From NCBI GenBank assembly GCA_023213395.1, contig CM041465.1:115017741-115081740 (forward strand): DNA of 64,000 nt, in the 5' to 3' direction. How positions within the stretch are numbered: position 1 is the stretch's first letter; every line of letters begins with the position of its first letter. This stretch comes from Cycas panzhihuaensis (lineage: Eukaryota > Cycadophyta). The position numbers and the translations under genes are program-made. Below the pieces are notes generated by a model, which was given only the letters and a program-made list of their open reading frames with translations, was not told the DNA's origin and did no database searches. This document shows, piece by piece, positions 1-10,757 of this stretch.

Positions 1-199
1 CAAAATAATTTCTTAAATTTATTGAAGTATATTGATGTTATACTAGTATACTAACTTATCATAGCATATTTTACTTCAAAAAATTTAAGGCTTAATAGTG
101 ATTTTTGGCTAAATTTATGTAGGTTTGCCCTTTGAGAAGGAAGCAAACGATTTGGACAAGTTTTTATAAATAAAAGAGTACTCTAATCCTCACCTATTT

Positions 200-340
200 C
201 AATTTACTTTATTTAAAGCTTTCTATTTCATTTCATTTTATTTAAATCTCATTCTATTTCATTTAAAGTTCATTTTATTTCATTTAAAAACTCATTTCAT
301 TTCATTTAAAGCTCAACTCATTTCATTTATTGTTATATTT
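200..340. repeat. Degenerate short tandem repeat, ATTTCATTTAAA-like
   Basis: An AT-rich stretch repeats a short motif of the form ATTTCATTTAAA with CTCATTT spacers about five times. It lies in otherwise featureless AT-rich DNA at the left edge (1-430). No coding signal is seen. Confidence 0.5.
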
Positions 341-471
341 TTCAAGTTACTTTTTAAATTGTCATTAAAAAGAATTTTTATTTATAAATAAGATCATGTT
401 TAAAATTAATTATCAAATTAATAAGATAATATCATAAATGGACAACCTTATTTTTCAGCATTGCAAGGGAA

Positions 472-726
472 ATGGTCAGGACCCCTGAAGTTACCACCTC
501 GCATATGTCTTTGGTGGACTCTAAATTGTTAAGGAAGCCATTGACTATCAAGTGTAATAGGCGGCAGACTAAGGTGAAGAACCTTTTCCTTTTGGAGTTT
601 GGAGACCAGGCTAGACACAGAGAGGTGAGTGCTTTAGTTGTTAAAGCTTTCATTACTAAATTTGTCGCTATGCATAAGTCTGGCATAGGTGGATCAACAA
701 ATCATGGGGGTCTTATACCTTCTTAG
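472..726 (+). other. Unidentified GC-richer block with a short open frame
   Basis: An 84-codon open frame lies in a block (about 432-730) that is less AT-rich than its surroundings. I do not recognise the protein: no zinc knuckle, no DxG or YxDD motif, no signal peptide or membrane segment. An open frame of similar size also runs on the minus strand (432-686), so neither strand is favoured. It could be a fragment of an element or of a former gene. Function is not assigned. Confidence 0.2.
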
Positions 727-961
727 TAGCTTACATATTAAGGTATATAGAGCCTAGTGCTTACATATCAGTATATTGGGTCCCTAGTTTTCTACTTATG
801 GGTATGCACCATTAGACATGATAACAACTAAAAGCTTCGCTTAGAGATCTAAAGACTAAGAACCTAGATTAGAAACCTTTTAGGTAGATAGAATATATTT
901 TAACTATCCTTGTTGGGATACATTTGAATAAACTTAATTTTTAAAAACATAATGGGAATAA

Positions 962-1405
962 ACTTTGGTAATATGATCATCCATAAGTTTGATGGTTCAA
1001 ATTTCTTAAATTAGAGTAGGAGGATGAGACCTATCCTTATAGCTAAAGACATTTGGGATATTGTGAAAATAGGATATACAGAAGTTGGTTAGAATGCCAC
1101 TCCAGTAGAAAAGCAAGCCTACAAAGAGTGTATGAAAAAGGATAATGAAGCACCAATATTAATCTTTTGTGCCTTAGAAGATCATATCTTTTCAAGAGTT
1201 AGTGAAGCAACAAAATCCAAAGAAGCATGAGATATACTACAACTAATTTATGAAGGAGTAGTTTCATAAAAACTCCAAACTTTAAGGAGTAAATTTAAGA
1301 ACTTAAGGATGTTATCTAAGGACACCATTAATGAGTTTATAACCAAGGTTCAAGATCTAGTGAACCAAATCAGATCTCTTGGAGAAATACTATATATAAC
1401 TTTAT
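962..1405 (+). pseudogene. gag: Copia gag N-terminal fragment (UBN2-type)
   Basis: Read on the plus strand, this stretch resembles the start of a Copia Gag: an N-terminal 'FDGSNF' motif, a basic WD-type segment ('ILIAKDIWDIV'), a helical stretch with 'KNDNEA' and 'EAxxAWD', and an 'LRxxFxNLRM...TINEFITKVQDLVNQ' region typical of the UBN2/gag-polypeptide family. Several codons are stops (TAG, TGA, TAA), so it is dead. No zinc knuckle or downstream pol follows; at 1,410 the sequence becomes an antisense RNase H. It is therefore a truncated fragment next to the 3' end of the ancient Tat element. Both junctions are approximate. Confidence 0.6.
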
Positions 1406-1409
1406 AAAC

Positions 1410-1676
1410 CTATGTGAGTTGATGAACAACCAATAGTGAGTTAGAAATTAGAACAATGTGACTAGAGTGAGCATATAGTGCATCAATTAGGGCCTTAATA
1501 ATGGTAGTATACTCAACTATATTATTGGTAGCCACTAGAAGGTATATCTTGGCGCGAATCAAAACATGGACCACTTGGTCATGAATGATCCAATCGGTGA
1601 TATATATGTTAGGATTACCATGGATTCCTCTATTTATATATATTACTAATGCCATAGAGAAAATGGTGATAACCTA
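1410..1676 (-). pseudogene. Archaeal-type RNase H remnant of the ancient Tat element
   Basis: The minus-strand frame aligns by eye with the intact RNase H ORF at 15,928-16,350: matching segments include 'GNPN' for 'GNPG', 'ATNNIVEY' for 'ATNNEAEY', 'ALIDALY' for 'ALTDALY' and the following hydrophobic strand. Of the acidic active-site residues, the first Asp (DGG) is now Asn and the third (CDS) is now Asn, while the Glu of the VEY motif remains. It would not be active. Just upstream in its own sense (plus 1,674-1,675) a pyrimidine tract ends in TTAG/G, at the same place as the candidate splice acceptor of the intact copy. It is the 3'-proximal gene of the ancient minus-strand element. Confidence 0.75.
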
Positions 1677-2105
1677 AGAAGGATGAAATAAGAGGATAAT
1701 AGATAAGAGGAATGAGGATGTACCTTAAGAGTAAACTACTAGGTTGAGAACTCACTTGTGTATTTGAAGGGCTGCTTTATGTCCTACTTAGTTTCACACG
1801 AGGGAAGAGTAAAAATAAAGAGGTAAAATAGGCCAATAAGGCCTAGACAGATGGGACTAACACCTTGAAATGAGTCACTAGACTGTAAACTTAGATAGGT
1901 TTTTTAGTAGCTTTTTTAGGGAAAAAATTGGGGCAAAATATAATGCATTTATAAAGGCATTAATTATGCTTCCTAAGCACACATAACACTATCACAAACA
2001 CCACGCCAAGGAAACTCATTCCTAAAATTAAATAAAGATGCCAATGCAAGTTAAGTAGGCATCCCAGAGAGCATAAGGGATTATCTGAAAGTATAAGTAG
2101 GGAAA
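1677..2105. other. No gene seen; spacer between RNase H and PMD remnants
   Basis: AT-rich, stop-laden sequence. By position it corresponds to the roughly 0.5 kb divergent spacer that separates the RNase H and PMD genes in the intact copy (15,413-15,912). No ORF or repeat is evident. Confidence 0.4.
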
Positions 2106-2260
2106 TATAAAAGTGGGTTTAAATCAATTAGAAATTTCTTTTTCATGTTTCAAAATAGTAAATTCAGAGAATTAGGTTTTCAGGTAATGAACACTCTAGG
2201 AGAGATTGCAAACCAATGAGGGATCAAATTAGGAAATCATTAACTCTAATATGATCATAA
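2106..2260 (+). pseudogene. PMD gene exon 1 remnant with TATA box (ancient element)
   Basis: A TATAAAA sequence at 2,106-2,112 is followed by a segment that matches the first exon of the PMD gene in the younger element (minus 15,387-15,220): 'TTTTCA...AAAT-CAGAG' and '(A/C)GGGATC-A-TAGGA' line up in the same order. No open frame remains. It lies on the strand opposite the nearby RNase H remnant, the same divergent arrangement as in the younger element. The intron that should follow is interrupted at 2,643 by the younger element and resumes at 19,458. This is a by-eye alignment of decayed DNA, so the limits are approximate. Confidence 0.5.
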
Positions 2261-2637
2261 TAAACCAATGGTTGAGGAGGCAGTAGAGCTAATATGCCTA
2301 AATCTCCTTTTGAATTATAAAATTACATTTTTGCTAGAAAACTCTATTCTGGGGTTTTACCCTATTTTAGGGTATCTTAGCCAAATGACTTCGAATCAAA
2401 CCCCCAAAGGAGGTAAATCTTGGGTAAAAACATGCCTCAAATATTTCTAGTAGAGTGATTTTATTTTATACTACTTTATTTCTTAATGTTGGGAGAGAAA
2501 CCCTTAAATTTACATTGGCACCAATCATAATAGGGTAGGACACTATCTTACTATTTTTTTAGAATAGGACAACCTGCCCTTTTATGAATATCATAGTGGG
2601 ACAAATACATCATGTTGTGAAATCCATAATAGGGTAG

Positions 2638-2642
2638 GATGG
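2638..2642. repeat. Target-site duplication, left copy (GATGG)
   Basis: The five bases before the 5' LTR are identical to the five bases after the 3' LTR (19,458-19,462), the hallmark of integrase-mediated insertion. Confidence 0.95.
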
Positions 2643-5333
2643 TGTTTCCCACCTTCTAGGAATGGATACGGAACTACCGACTCAGGTAAGTGCAGGTATG
2701 TTTCTCACTTTATCATCTCTTTCTTTTGATGAGTGTTTGCTTGCATGTCTGCATGTTTGTGGCCTTGTAGATGACTTTGCCTTCGTCTATACTTATTTTA
2801 GCCTATGACGACTATAGCAGGGGTACACTCCCAGCGAGTGTGGCACCTTGGTAGCCACTTCACTTCCCGCATCTGCCCTCCTCGCTCCATGATCCACTTG
2901 GCTTGTGCCACGTCCGCCCGTGTGATGACTCGTCATCGTTCGGTTGACTTGCCACACCGTTTGAGCCCTATTTTTGCTCTTCTGGACCCATTTGTTGGCT
3001 TGTTTACCCCCGGGTAGGTGTCTCAGCCCCTTATTGGCCCTCTTTGTCATACGCCTGACTGGGTGGTAGGGCTTTTTTGCGTCTAGGAGAATATCACCGA
3101 TTTTGCGATCTGGCCGGGAATATCAGGTAGTCTGCGGATTTTTTGGTGGTATGACTGTTCTAACTTATTTTTTAAAAATCTGCTGTGGTAATTTTGCATT
3201 TATTGTGAAACTGCCACGTGTCTTGCGACTTAACTTGCTGCCAGCCGTGCCCTAATCACTCGCTTTAGGGTTTGGGTTGGGTACTTAAGTCATGATCTAC
3301 TCATTTTTGAGGACTTTTGGCTCACTTTTTGGGTTACTCCTCAAGGAAACCACACTGTGCTCTGCTCTTCTCTACTACCCTGCTGCTACTACAGGACCTG
3401 CGTCTCTCCTCCAGCGCCCAGCTCTCCTTCGGTGTGGCTAAGACATCTTCTCAGCCCCTCACACACCTTAGAGAGGGCCCCTTGGAGAGATTTTAGTAGA
3501 TTCTTGCCCCGGGCAGTCTTCAAGCGTTCCAAGTACAGGTGTTCTCCCTTCAACTTCGCTAGTAGGGTCCCAAACCTGCTACATGAGTTTACAGGCTGAT
3601 TTCTCAGCCTCTCCTTACCAGCCCTTGGTTGAGGCAAGCACTTCTCCTCTTCCTCTTAGGTATTCATTGATTTGAGTTGTGTCTCTTGTGCTATTGATGC
3701 CCTATCTTACTTGTTTCTTTGCTTGTCTTTGTGAGGATTATTTTCCTATTTACATTGGACTGTTTTACCTCTGTTATAGTGCCTCCTACCTGCGTTTGTT
3801 GCTCAAGGCAGCGATATTGAGGGTTGACATAGGGTTTGGGAGAGAGCCGGGTGGATTCCGCACCACTTTCCATGCTCCTCAAGTGGCTTTAAGCCCCCCA
3901 AACCTTCCCTCTTGCCTCGTGCTGTCCTTGGCACTCAAATAAGGGTTTGTTGTCCCTCTCTTAGCCACTGAAATCAGTGCTGTCACACGTTGCAGCGCTG
4001 GTTTGAGGGCTTAGGCTTAGGTCCGGGCGACTCACATAAGTCCCGACTGCTTGTTCTTGTCTAACTCTTTTCCCGGCAGCCCAGTTTGCTCTCCATAGCA
4101 CCCCGGTTCGCCGTAGGTCTTCTTTGGTTCCTTCCTACCCCCTTGCTACTATTTCTAGCCATCTTTCTTAGCCTTGCCCTCGCTGCCTTGTGGCTTTTGG
4201 AGGGAGGTTAGGGTGTTCTTTGTGGGAGGTGGGACACTCCGAGGCTTACCGGTTACTTTCCTTTCGCTTCGGTTGTCCTCTTTCATATATTATCATCATT
4301 GTGTTGGTGCTAACATATATGTGTTTAAATTCATATTTGTATTACATAGACATGTATTATTAGGATCTCGTCATTGCATGTTAGTACCCTTTCTCTGGAA
4401 AGGGGGAAGTCACTGTTGCTTGCAGGTGCTTGGAGAGCGCAAAGGGTATTTTCCGCTTGTTCCGTTGCCGGTAAGTGCTCTTACGCATGTTGTACTTTCA
4501 TACTTCATCGGTTACTAGTCTTTGGTTCCTTTCTTTCCTTGGTTTTGTACTTTAGTATTTTTCCGGGGAAGGTAAGGGAGCCCCTCTTTTGCATCCGCTG
4601 CATCTCGTGGAGTAGTTTGGCGCCCCTCGGGAGGGCCCTCGTCACGCACGCCTCCGGTCTAGGTGCATGCTTCGCTCCACCCTACTACTCTTTCCTTTTT
4701 GAATTCCTTTTCATAAGTAGTAATTAACTCATTGGAGATCAAAAGGGAAATTTAACTTTACTTTCGGTTCATGCTTTATTTGTTTTATTGCAAGCATCTT
4801 TGCCACCCATAGGAAAAGGTCATAGGAACCGCTCCTTTTCACCTTTCCTCTCTTTCTTAGCCATGCAAGCTTCTTGCCCTCCGTATTACTTGTATGCCTG
4901 GTTAGTTTGCTTAGGCATACCTTGACCCACCTTCTTGGGTCATCCCTCTTGCTTTCCTTTGGTTCCCTGCTCCGCCAGATAACCAAAGTGACCCCGTCTA
5001 TAGGCCAGCCGCTTGCCTATCCTTCTTCATTTCCCGTTGCTTTAGGGAAACCCTTGAAGGTTCCTCTCCTTCCCCTTCCAGCCATCCAAGGGTAGGAGGA
5101 TCCTTCCCTTAGGTCAACCCAGGCTAACCCTATGCCTCCTTACCCCTTGTTCGAAGTGGTGGGGGATCACCCTTTGGTAGCCACATTCCATTGCAGGTCC
5201 CAAACTCGCGCTCCAGTGCACGGGGCACCCTGCGTGGTAATTACCCTACTTATAGGTCCCTTTCTTGATCATATTATCACCTGCTCTTACCATACCTATT
5301 TAGTTAGGTAGCTATCCCATAGACGCGCACCCA
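2643..5333 (+). repeat. 5' LTR of the younger Tat element (2,691 bp)
   Basis: It aligns along its whole length with 16,761-19,457. It begins TG and ends CA and is followed after one base by the PBS. It should carry the promoter and polyadenylation signals; I cannot place a convincing TATA box or transcription start by eye. Several long open frames inside it recur in the other LTR simply because the LTRs are copies; none has a recognisable domain. Confidence 0.93.
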
Positions 5334-5334
5334 C

Positions 5335-5352
5335 TGGCGACCATACTGGGGA
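5335..5352 (+). other. Primer binding site (TGGCGACCATACTGGGGA)
   Basis: This starts one base after the LTR end with TGG, the complement of a tRNA 3' CCA, and has the TGGCGAC...CTGGGGA form common in plant Ty3/gypsy elements. It is not the initiator-Met type (TGGTATCAGAGC) used by the other elements here. The tRNA is not assigned. A decayed version of the same site occurs in the ancient element at 50,506-50,523. Confidence 0.8.
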
Positions 5353-5507
5353 CTACCAGTAAAGGAGCTAGTTTCTACTCTCTTCCGTTGGTTTCGCTAC
5401 ATTTTTGTGATCCTTTTTCACCTATTTCGATCTCTTCGTTGGGCAGCCCCCGACGCGCGTGCTTTTACCGCCCTCTCCTTTTCCCTAACATTGTTGGTTG
5501 ACCTTAC
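5353..5507 (+). other. Untranslated leader between PBS and gag
   Basis: This is pyrimidine-rich leader without an in-frame coding signal. The first ATG of the long gag-pol frame is at 5,508. Confidence 0.5.
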
Positions 5508-7928
5508 ATGCTACGCTTCTCTCATCGCTTGCGCGGTCTACCTCCATTATTAGAAGACCCCGAGTATCGCCCTCTTCCTTTGTCAGATTCCGATCTGACT
5601 ATGGAGGGATGCTCTTCTGATTGGGCCTACCACACCTCAACCTTAGAAACCCATGTTTTTCCTTCCTCTATTCCCGGGTCCACCCAAGAGGGTGATGAAC
5701 CCCTTTATTACCCAAGTGACTAACATCTCTCACTCGACGTCCATCCCTCTACCCATGCCGTAGAAGGACCTGCTCCTCTTGAGACTTGCCACATAATCAG
5801 TGACTCTTATGAGAAGCATCCCGAAGGACTTACCTTGTTCGAGGTCCCAATTACCTCTTACGAGTATGTAAGAACCCCTCCTATCGATGTAGTTGAAGCT
5901 CTTAACGAGTGTTGCCGCACGGCATGCTTGCAACCGCGTCCTGGGTGGCTTGAGGGTGCTCTCCGTGGAGGAGCCTCTTCCTCTTCCGCTCCTCCCCCGC
6001 ACGCCTCATCCTCATCTACTCTTTCTTTGACAACAAATCCCTTTGTGCCTACACATGTGTCCCGCTCCTTTCCTATTCCCGCAGTGGGGGCACGTATTGC
6101 GCCTTCCATTTCTCATCGAGATCGCAGTGTTTCGGGATCTCCCCATGGTGTGTCTTTCCCTCAATTAAAGGTTAGCATACCCGTCCCTAACCAAACCAAT
6201 GTGCCATCCCCTAATGTGGCACATACCTTTCCTAGTAGGCCCGTCGGTCCTACTAGCCTTTCGGCTACTAGTCATGTGGGACCCGCTCCCACACATTCTT
6301 AAAACCAACACATTGGTGCTTCCTTCTACATTCCCCCAGGGTATACTTCTCAACCTTGGGGGCAGGGTAGAGGAAGCCATCTCCCAGTTTATGGGGTGGA
6401 TCTGCTACACCCATATGGGGTCGCTCCACCTACAGGTGGCCTATATGAGCAAAACCCGGTTCCACATCCATCTTACCCATCGTCCAACACAATTCCATTT
6501 GTTGTGCCTTCCCAAGGGAACCCGACTCCCTTCCAAGGCACCTACCCCTACGCCTCTTCTCAGTAGGGGGCGTTTCCTCAAGGAGGGATGGGTGTTCCAC
6601 CCCTACCCCCTTCTTGTTCATTACCTACTACGACATTCATTGACCCTACGGTCTAGGCAAGGGCACGACCCTTCATGGACTTTAGGTCGACACCTCTATC
6701 CATCGAGGCGTTAAGAACCAACCTGCCACCTCATCCCCCTGAAGTTCATAGATTCGACGGAACTTCGTCGCAAGACCCGGTGGAGCATGTGCGTCATTTT
6801 TCTATGGCATGCATCGATTACTGGGCTTATGACCACATTTTAATGAAATTATTCCCATGGTCCTTGCAGGGTGACGCCCTCAAGTGGTTCTACCATCTCC
6901 CTGCCCATTCTATCCATTCATTCCAGCAATTGGTGGACGAGTTCATCAACTATTTTGATGTAGCCCATCCATTCGAGAGTGGAATGAAGTTGCTCCTTTC
7001 GCTCAAACAAGGTCACGATGAAATGAATCGTGACTTTATGCAGCGATTTCACGACTTTCTCCACTTCACTAAGGCAACATTGCCCGAGGAGTTGAAGCGA
7101 GACCTCTTCGTCAATGCGCTTCGTCCCGAAGTACATATGGAAGTCCTTAAAATGGGGGCAACCACATGTGACTCTGCGATCGCCAAGTGTTTGGCATTGG
7201 AGGCTATTGAGATCCAAGCGGGTCTCAAGAAACCTCTTAAGCCCTCACAACGCCGTGAGGCACCACCCCCAACCAAAGATACTAAGCCTTCACAACCTAC
7301 CCGGTCTTCCTCTCGTCCGACTGAGAGGACTTTAGACCCTCTCATATCAGCCATACATTCATTCGAGCGTACAATGAAGGAACTCAAGCTTCAAGCTCAT
7401 TCATCCCCTACATCCAATAAACAAGTCCAATAAACAACCCAAGCTCCTCTCCCTAGGAATGGAAACGCCCAGTCCTCTCAAGTGAGAAGGTCAGACCCTT
7501 TGCTTGAGAAGAAGTGGTGCTCCATTCATGGGGAGTGCTTTCACGATGATTCGCGTTGTAGGGCCCATCATCCTAAAGATGCCCCTTGACGTGACTCTTC
7601 CCCCAAACGGGCCTCAAGGCCTAATTTGGACCAACTAGTTCACAAGGATTCATTCCCTAAACATGAGGAACGTGATCGCAACACCTAAACCAAGAGTAAC
7701 TGGAATCGAGGAAGATTGCCTGATCCCCGTCCTTCCCGCGACAAAGGGAAGGGTGCCCGGAACTCGTCTTCTTCCTCCCGTTCTCCTAGCCATCGCACCC
7801 TGTCACCTTCGCGACCCCGGAACAAGGGGAAGAAGGTGATCCAGTTGCTTGAAGCGACTCCTTCCTACGCCCTTACGCGGTCTCAAGCCACCAAGGAAGT
7901 AGCAGGAGCTTCTTGTTCTTCTGCTTGA
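5508..7928 (+). pseudogene. gag: Gag: proline-rich N-terminus, capsid domain, zinc knuckle
   Basis: Gag forms the particle that packages element RNA. Residues about 110-385 are Pro/Ser-rich and low complexity, as in many Tat Gags. The retrotransposon gag (capsid) domain follows from about residue 405 to 570 ('FDGTSSQDPVEHVRHF', 'ALKWFYHLP', 'LVDEFINYF', 'FMQRFHDF', 'ELKRDLFVNAL'). At about residues 671-684 (from 7,518) lies a C-x2-H-x4-H-x4-C motif (CSIHGECFHDDSRC), an unusual nucleic-acid-binding knuckle seen in Tat/Athila-type elements rather than the classical CCHC. A basic Ser/Arg-rich tail follows (7,716-7,860). Stops at 5721, 6300, 6564, 6654, 7431, 7587, 7686 and 7926 break it. ATG 5,508 is the first in frame after the PBS. 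Confidence 0.85.
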
Positions 7929-8009
7929 GCCCTCTTAGGAGAACCTTCCTCAGGAAATACCTCTCTTTCCCAAGGCTATTCACATGCGCCTGGTCATGAC
8001 GATTTCTGA

Positions 8010-9485
8010 AGGGCACTTACCCAGCCTACCGTGAAGGGTAAGCCCTTCTCCATCATGGACGAGCTTCATATTGTTGTTGCAGGAATCTCCTTGATGGACA
8101 TTTTGAGGAGTTATCACGAGCAGCGGGCCGTCCTCCTGGAAGTTTTATGATCGAGTGATGCGCCTGTCCACACTTTGGGTGTCACCCAAAGCTGTGGACC
8201 CGTTATCTCATTTGATCCTAAGGATCTTCCTCTCGCCAGTGAAAGGGAACGTGAGTGGAACTTCCCGTTCACTATCATTATCGATACACCCGATTATACC
8301 CTCTGAAGAACTATTGTTGATAACGGTTCTTCTGTCAATGCCATGCCCTTGCGTGTCATGCAAGAGCTTAGTATCTCCGCCTTGGAACCTATTCCATGGC
8401 GATGCCAAGGGTATGACGGTAGCGAGAAGACCCCTTTGGGATCTGTCGCGATTCCACTCACCCTTGAGGGCAAGACTATTCTTGCCGACGTTGTAGTCAT
8501 CAACGTTGACATTGACTACAACCTCCTTCTAGGTCGTCCATGGCTCGACCAAATGGGAGCCGTGTGCTAGACTCTTTGGGGGCAACTTAAATTCGTCCAT
8601 GACGGATGAATGAGAGTGATTCCCCGCGAATGCCTATTTACCAAACAAACTCGTTCCACCAGTTCGGAAAACCAAGGTCCTTCCACGCATGCCTCGGCTT
8701 GCTCTATTGGTATACCTAACCCATTCGAAGAAGATCCCGTATCTTCTTCCCCTAGTCTCACGCGGTTCGCCCCTATTAGCGTTGGGAGTTATGGGTACCT
8801 TGCCTCGTTTAGTGACGATGAGTCACACGACGAGGACGAGGATGGTCTTCACCCCGTTTCTTTCCTCCGCACTAGTAGGTCGCACCCGTCTCGTTCTAGA
8901 TCCCCACCTAGAACCTCTCTCGTTGGTGAGGCTAGCCACTCCTACGTGTCACACATCATTGCTCGTGTTGACCCACCCATCGTCAATTCTTCTTCTTCAT
9001 TACCCCCCGTAGGTAATAGCTTCAAAGAATTGCCTTTTGCTCCTTCCGAGGAGTCTCCTCTTGGCTTTCCTTCAGAATCCTGCGAGGAAGTTGAGCAACC
9101 CGATGACCATCACGGTCCCGTTATTTCTACTCCCTCCAATGCTTCCTCTACTCGAAGTAAGGTCATCCATGGGGTGGATTACTTTGGGGATGACGAAGCC
9201 CTGCTCGAGCATCTGGTAGGTTTTGCGCCCAACTTGCCTTCTGGTGACCATAGGCTTGGTCACCAGAAGATCCTTACGATCAGATCCACACTCGCCGATC
9301 CGATCCCGTCTCCTATTCCACCTCCTCCTGTTGACCTTGCCCCTCTCCACTTCGAGGAGGGTAATGCCATGTGCATGGGGGCGACCCAAGACATAGTCTT
9401 AGCCCTCGACAAGGTCATTAAGGTCAGGTTGGAATGTTCCCCTGATGAGATAAGGGAGTACTCCCTCCTGTTCCAGAAGTTTTGA
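8010..9485 (+). pseudogene. pro: Aspartic protease and linker region
   Basis: A retropepsin-like domain is visible from about 8,150 to 8,570. The active-site loop reads VDNGSS (Asp codon at 8,319) in place of the common D-S/T-G, a variant typical of this lineage, and the C-terminal 'YNLLLGRPWL' motif is intact. The protease would cut Gag-Pol into mature proteins. Downstream (8,610-9,485) a 290-codon acidic, Ser/Pro-rich linker without a known domain leads to 'DEIREYSLLFQKF', the usual entry to RT. Stops: 8007, 8148, 8304, 8568, 8607 and 9483. Confidence 0.8.
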
Positions 9486-9599
9486 GACGTGTTTGCATGG
9501 GATTATACTGACATGAAGGGAATTGACCCCTCCATTGTCACTCATAACCTCACCACCATTCCTAGCGCCCGCCCTGTGCACCAAAAATAACGTCCCCTT

Positions 9600-10330
9600 C
9601 ACTCGAAGCTCTCAACTGCTGTCAAGATGGAGGTTGAGAAGCTTTTGGACACTGGGCTTATTACTTCCATTGACTACCCTAAGTGGGTCTCCAACATTGT
9701 CCCCGTTGCTAAAAAGAATGGAGCAATCCATATATGTGTCAATTTTCATGACATCAATAATGCTTGTCCCAAGGACAATTTCCTGTTACCCTTCCTTGAT
9801 CAAATTATTGATCGCACCGCCAGATTTGAAGTTATGTCCCTAATGGACGGCTTCTCTGGCTATAACCAGATTCAGATTTCTCCCGAAGATCGCCATAAGA
9901 CGGCCTTCACTACTCCTTGGGGTACCTTCGCCTACAAGGCGATGCCCTTTGGCCTTAAGAATGCAAGTGCTACTTACCAAAGAGCCATGCATTTCATTTT
10001 CCACGACCTCATTGATAACACATTGAAGGTCTTCATGGATGATATGATGGGTATCTCCCGTGTCAGGGCCCATCACCCATCCGACTTGTATGCCATCTTC
10101 TCACGATGCCACAAGTATCACGTCAATCTAAATCCGCTCAAGTGTGTGTTTGCCATTATCTTGGGTAAACTCTCTGGGTTCCTTGTATCTAAACAAGGAA
10201 TTTAGATTGATCCTAACAAAGTCAGGGCAATCCTTGATATGCCACCGCCTAGAACTCAACGACAGATTAAGTTGTTTTTAGAAAGGCTTGGTTTTCTTAG
10301 GCGCTTCTTAGCCGACTTTGCTGTGAGCGC
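9600..10330 (+). pseudogene. pol (RT): Reverse transcriptase domain
   Basis: Copies element RNA into DNA. Motifs in order: 'EKLLDTGLI', 'WVSNIVPVAKKNG', 'FHDINNACPKDNFLLP', 'LMDGFSGYNQI', 'KTAFTTPWGTFAYKAMPFGLKNASATYQRAM', then the catalytic box as FMDD (10,032-10,043) where Ty3/gypsy RTs usually have Y-V/I/L-D-D, and 'LNPLKCVFAI'. The thumb/connection ('IDPNKVRAILDMPPP') follows a stop at 10,203. The Tyr-to-Phe change in the first position of the box is unusual and may be decay. Apart from stops at 9588 and 10203 the domain is complete. Confidence 0.9.
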
Positions 10331-10757
10331 TAAACCTCTCACGAACCTATTGAAGAAGGGAGCTCCTTTTGCCTGGTCTGACAAGACCCAAAAGGCCTTC
10401 GAAGGACTTAAGGAAGCCCTAGCTTCCACTCCTACGTTGGCGCCTCCTTGATTCGATAGGCCCTTCATCCTATACACCTCGGCGACTGACGAGTCCTTGG
10501 GTGCTATGCTAGCTCAGGAGGATGACTCAGGAACCGAGAAAGCTATATATTTCATCAGTCGCACCCTTGTGGCTGCTGAGCTTAACTATTCCCCCACCGA
10601 GAAGGAATGCCTCTCCTTGGTCCATGCGACTAAGAAGTTCAGACACTACTTGCTCAGCAACACCACCAAGGTGATCGTTCAATCCGATCCCTTGCGATAC
10701 TTGCTAACTCGTTCGGATTTGACGGGTAGGGCTGGTCGTTGGGCCGTCTTACTTTAA
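10331..10757 (+). pseudogene. pol (RNH): Native (Ty3/gypsy) RNase H domain
   Basis: Downstream of RT: 'PFAWSDKTQKAFEGLKEAL', 'FILYTSATDESLG', 'YFISRTL', 'YSPTEKECLSL' and 'VQSDPLRYLL' give the order of the Ty3/gypsy RNase H. It would degrade the RNA strand of the RNA/DNA hybrid. In the Tat lineage this domain is thought to be weakened and supplemented by a second, archaeal-type RNase H, which this element also has (15,928-16,350). Stops at 10449 and 10755. Confidence 0.8.

Noticed and set aside
2793-3050. Minus-strand open frame in the LTR, repeated at 16,911-17,168
   Set aside because: Same reason: an LTR duplicate, with a plus-strand frame of similar length across the same bases.
4174-4518. 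115-codon open frame in the 5' LTR, repeated at 18,292-18,642 in the 3' LTR
   Set aside because: It recurs only because the LTRs are copies. The protein has no recognisable domain and overlapping frames are equally open.
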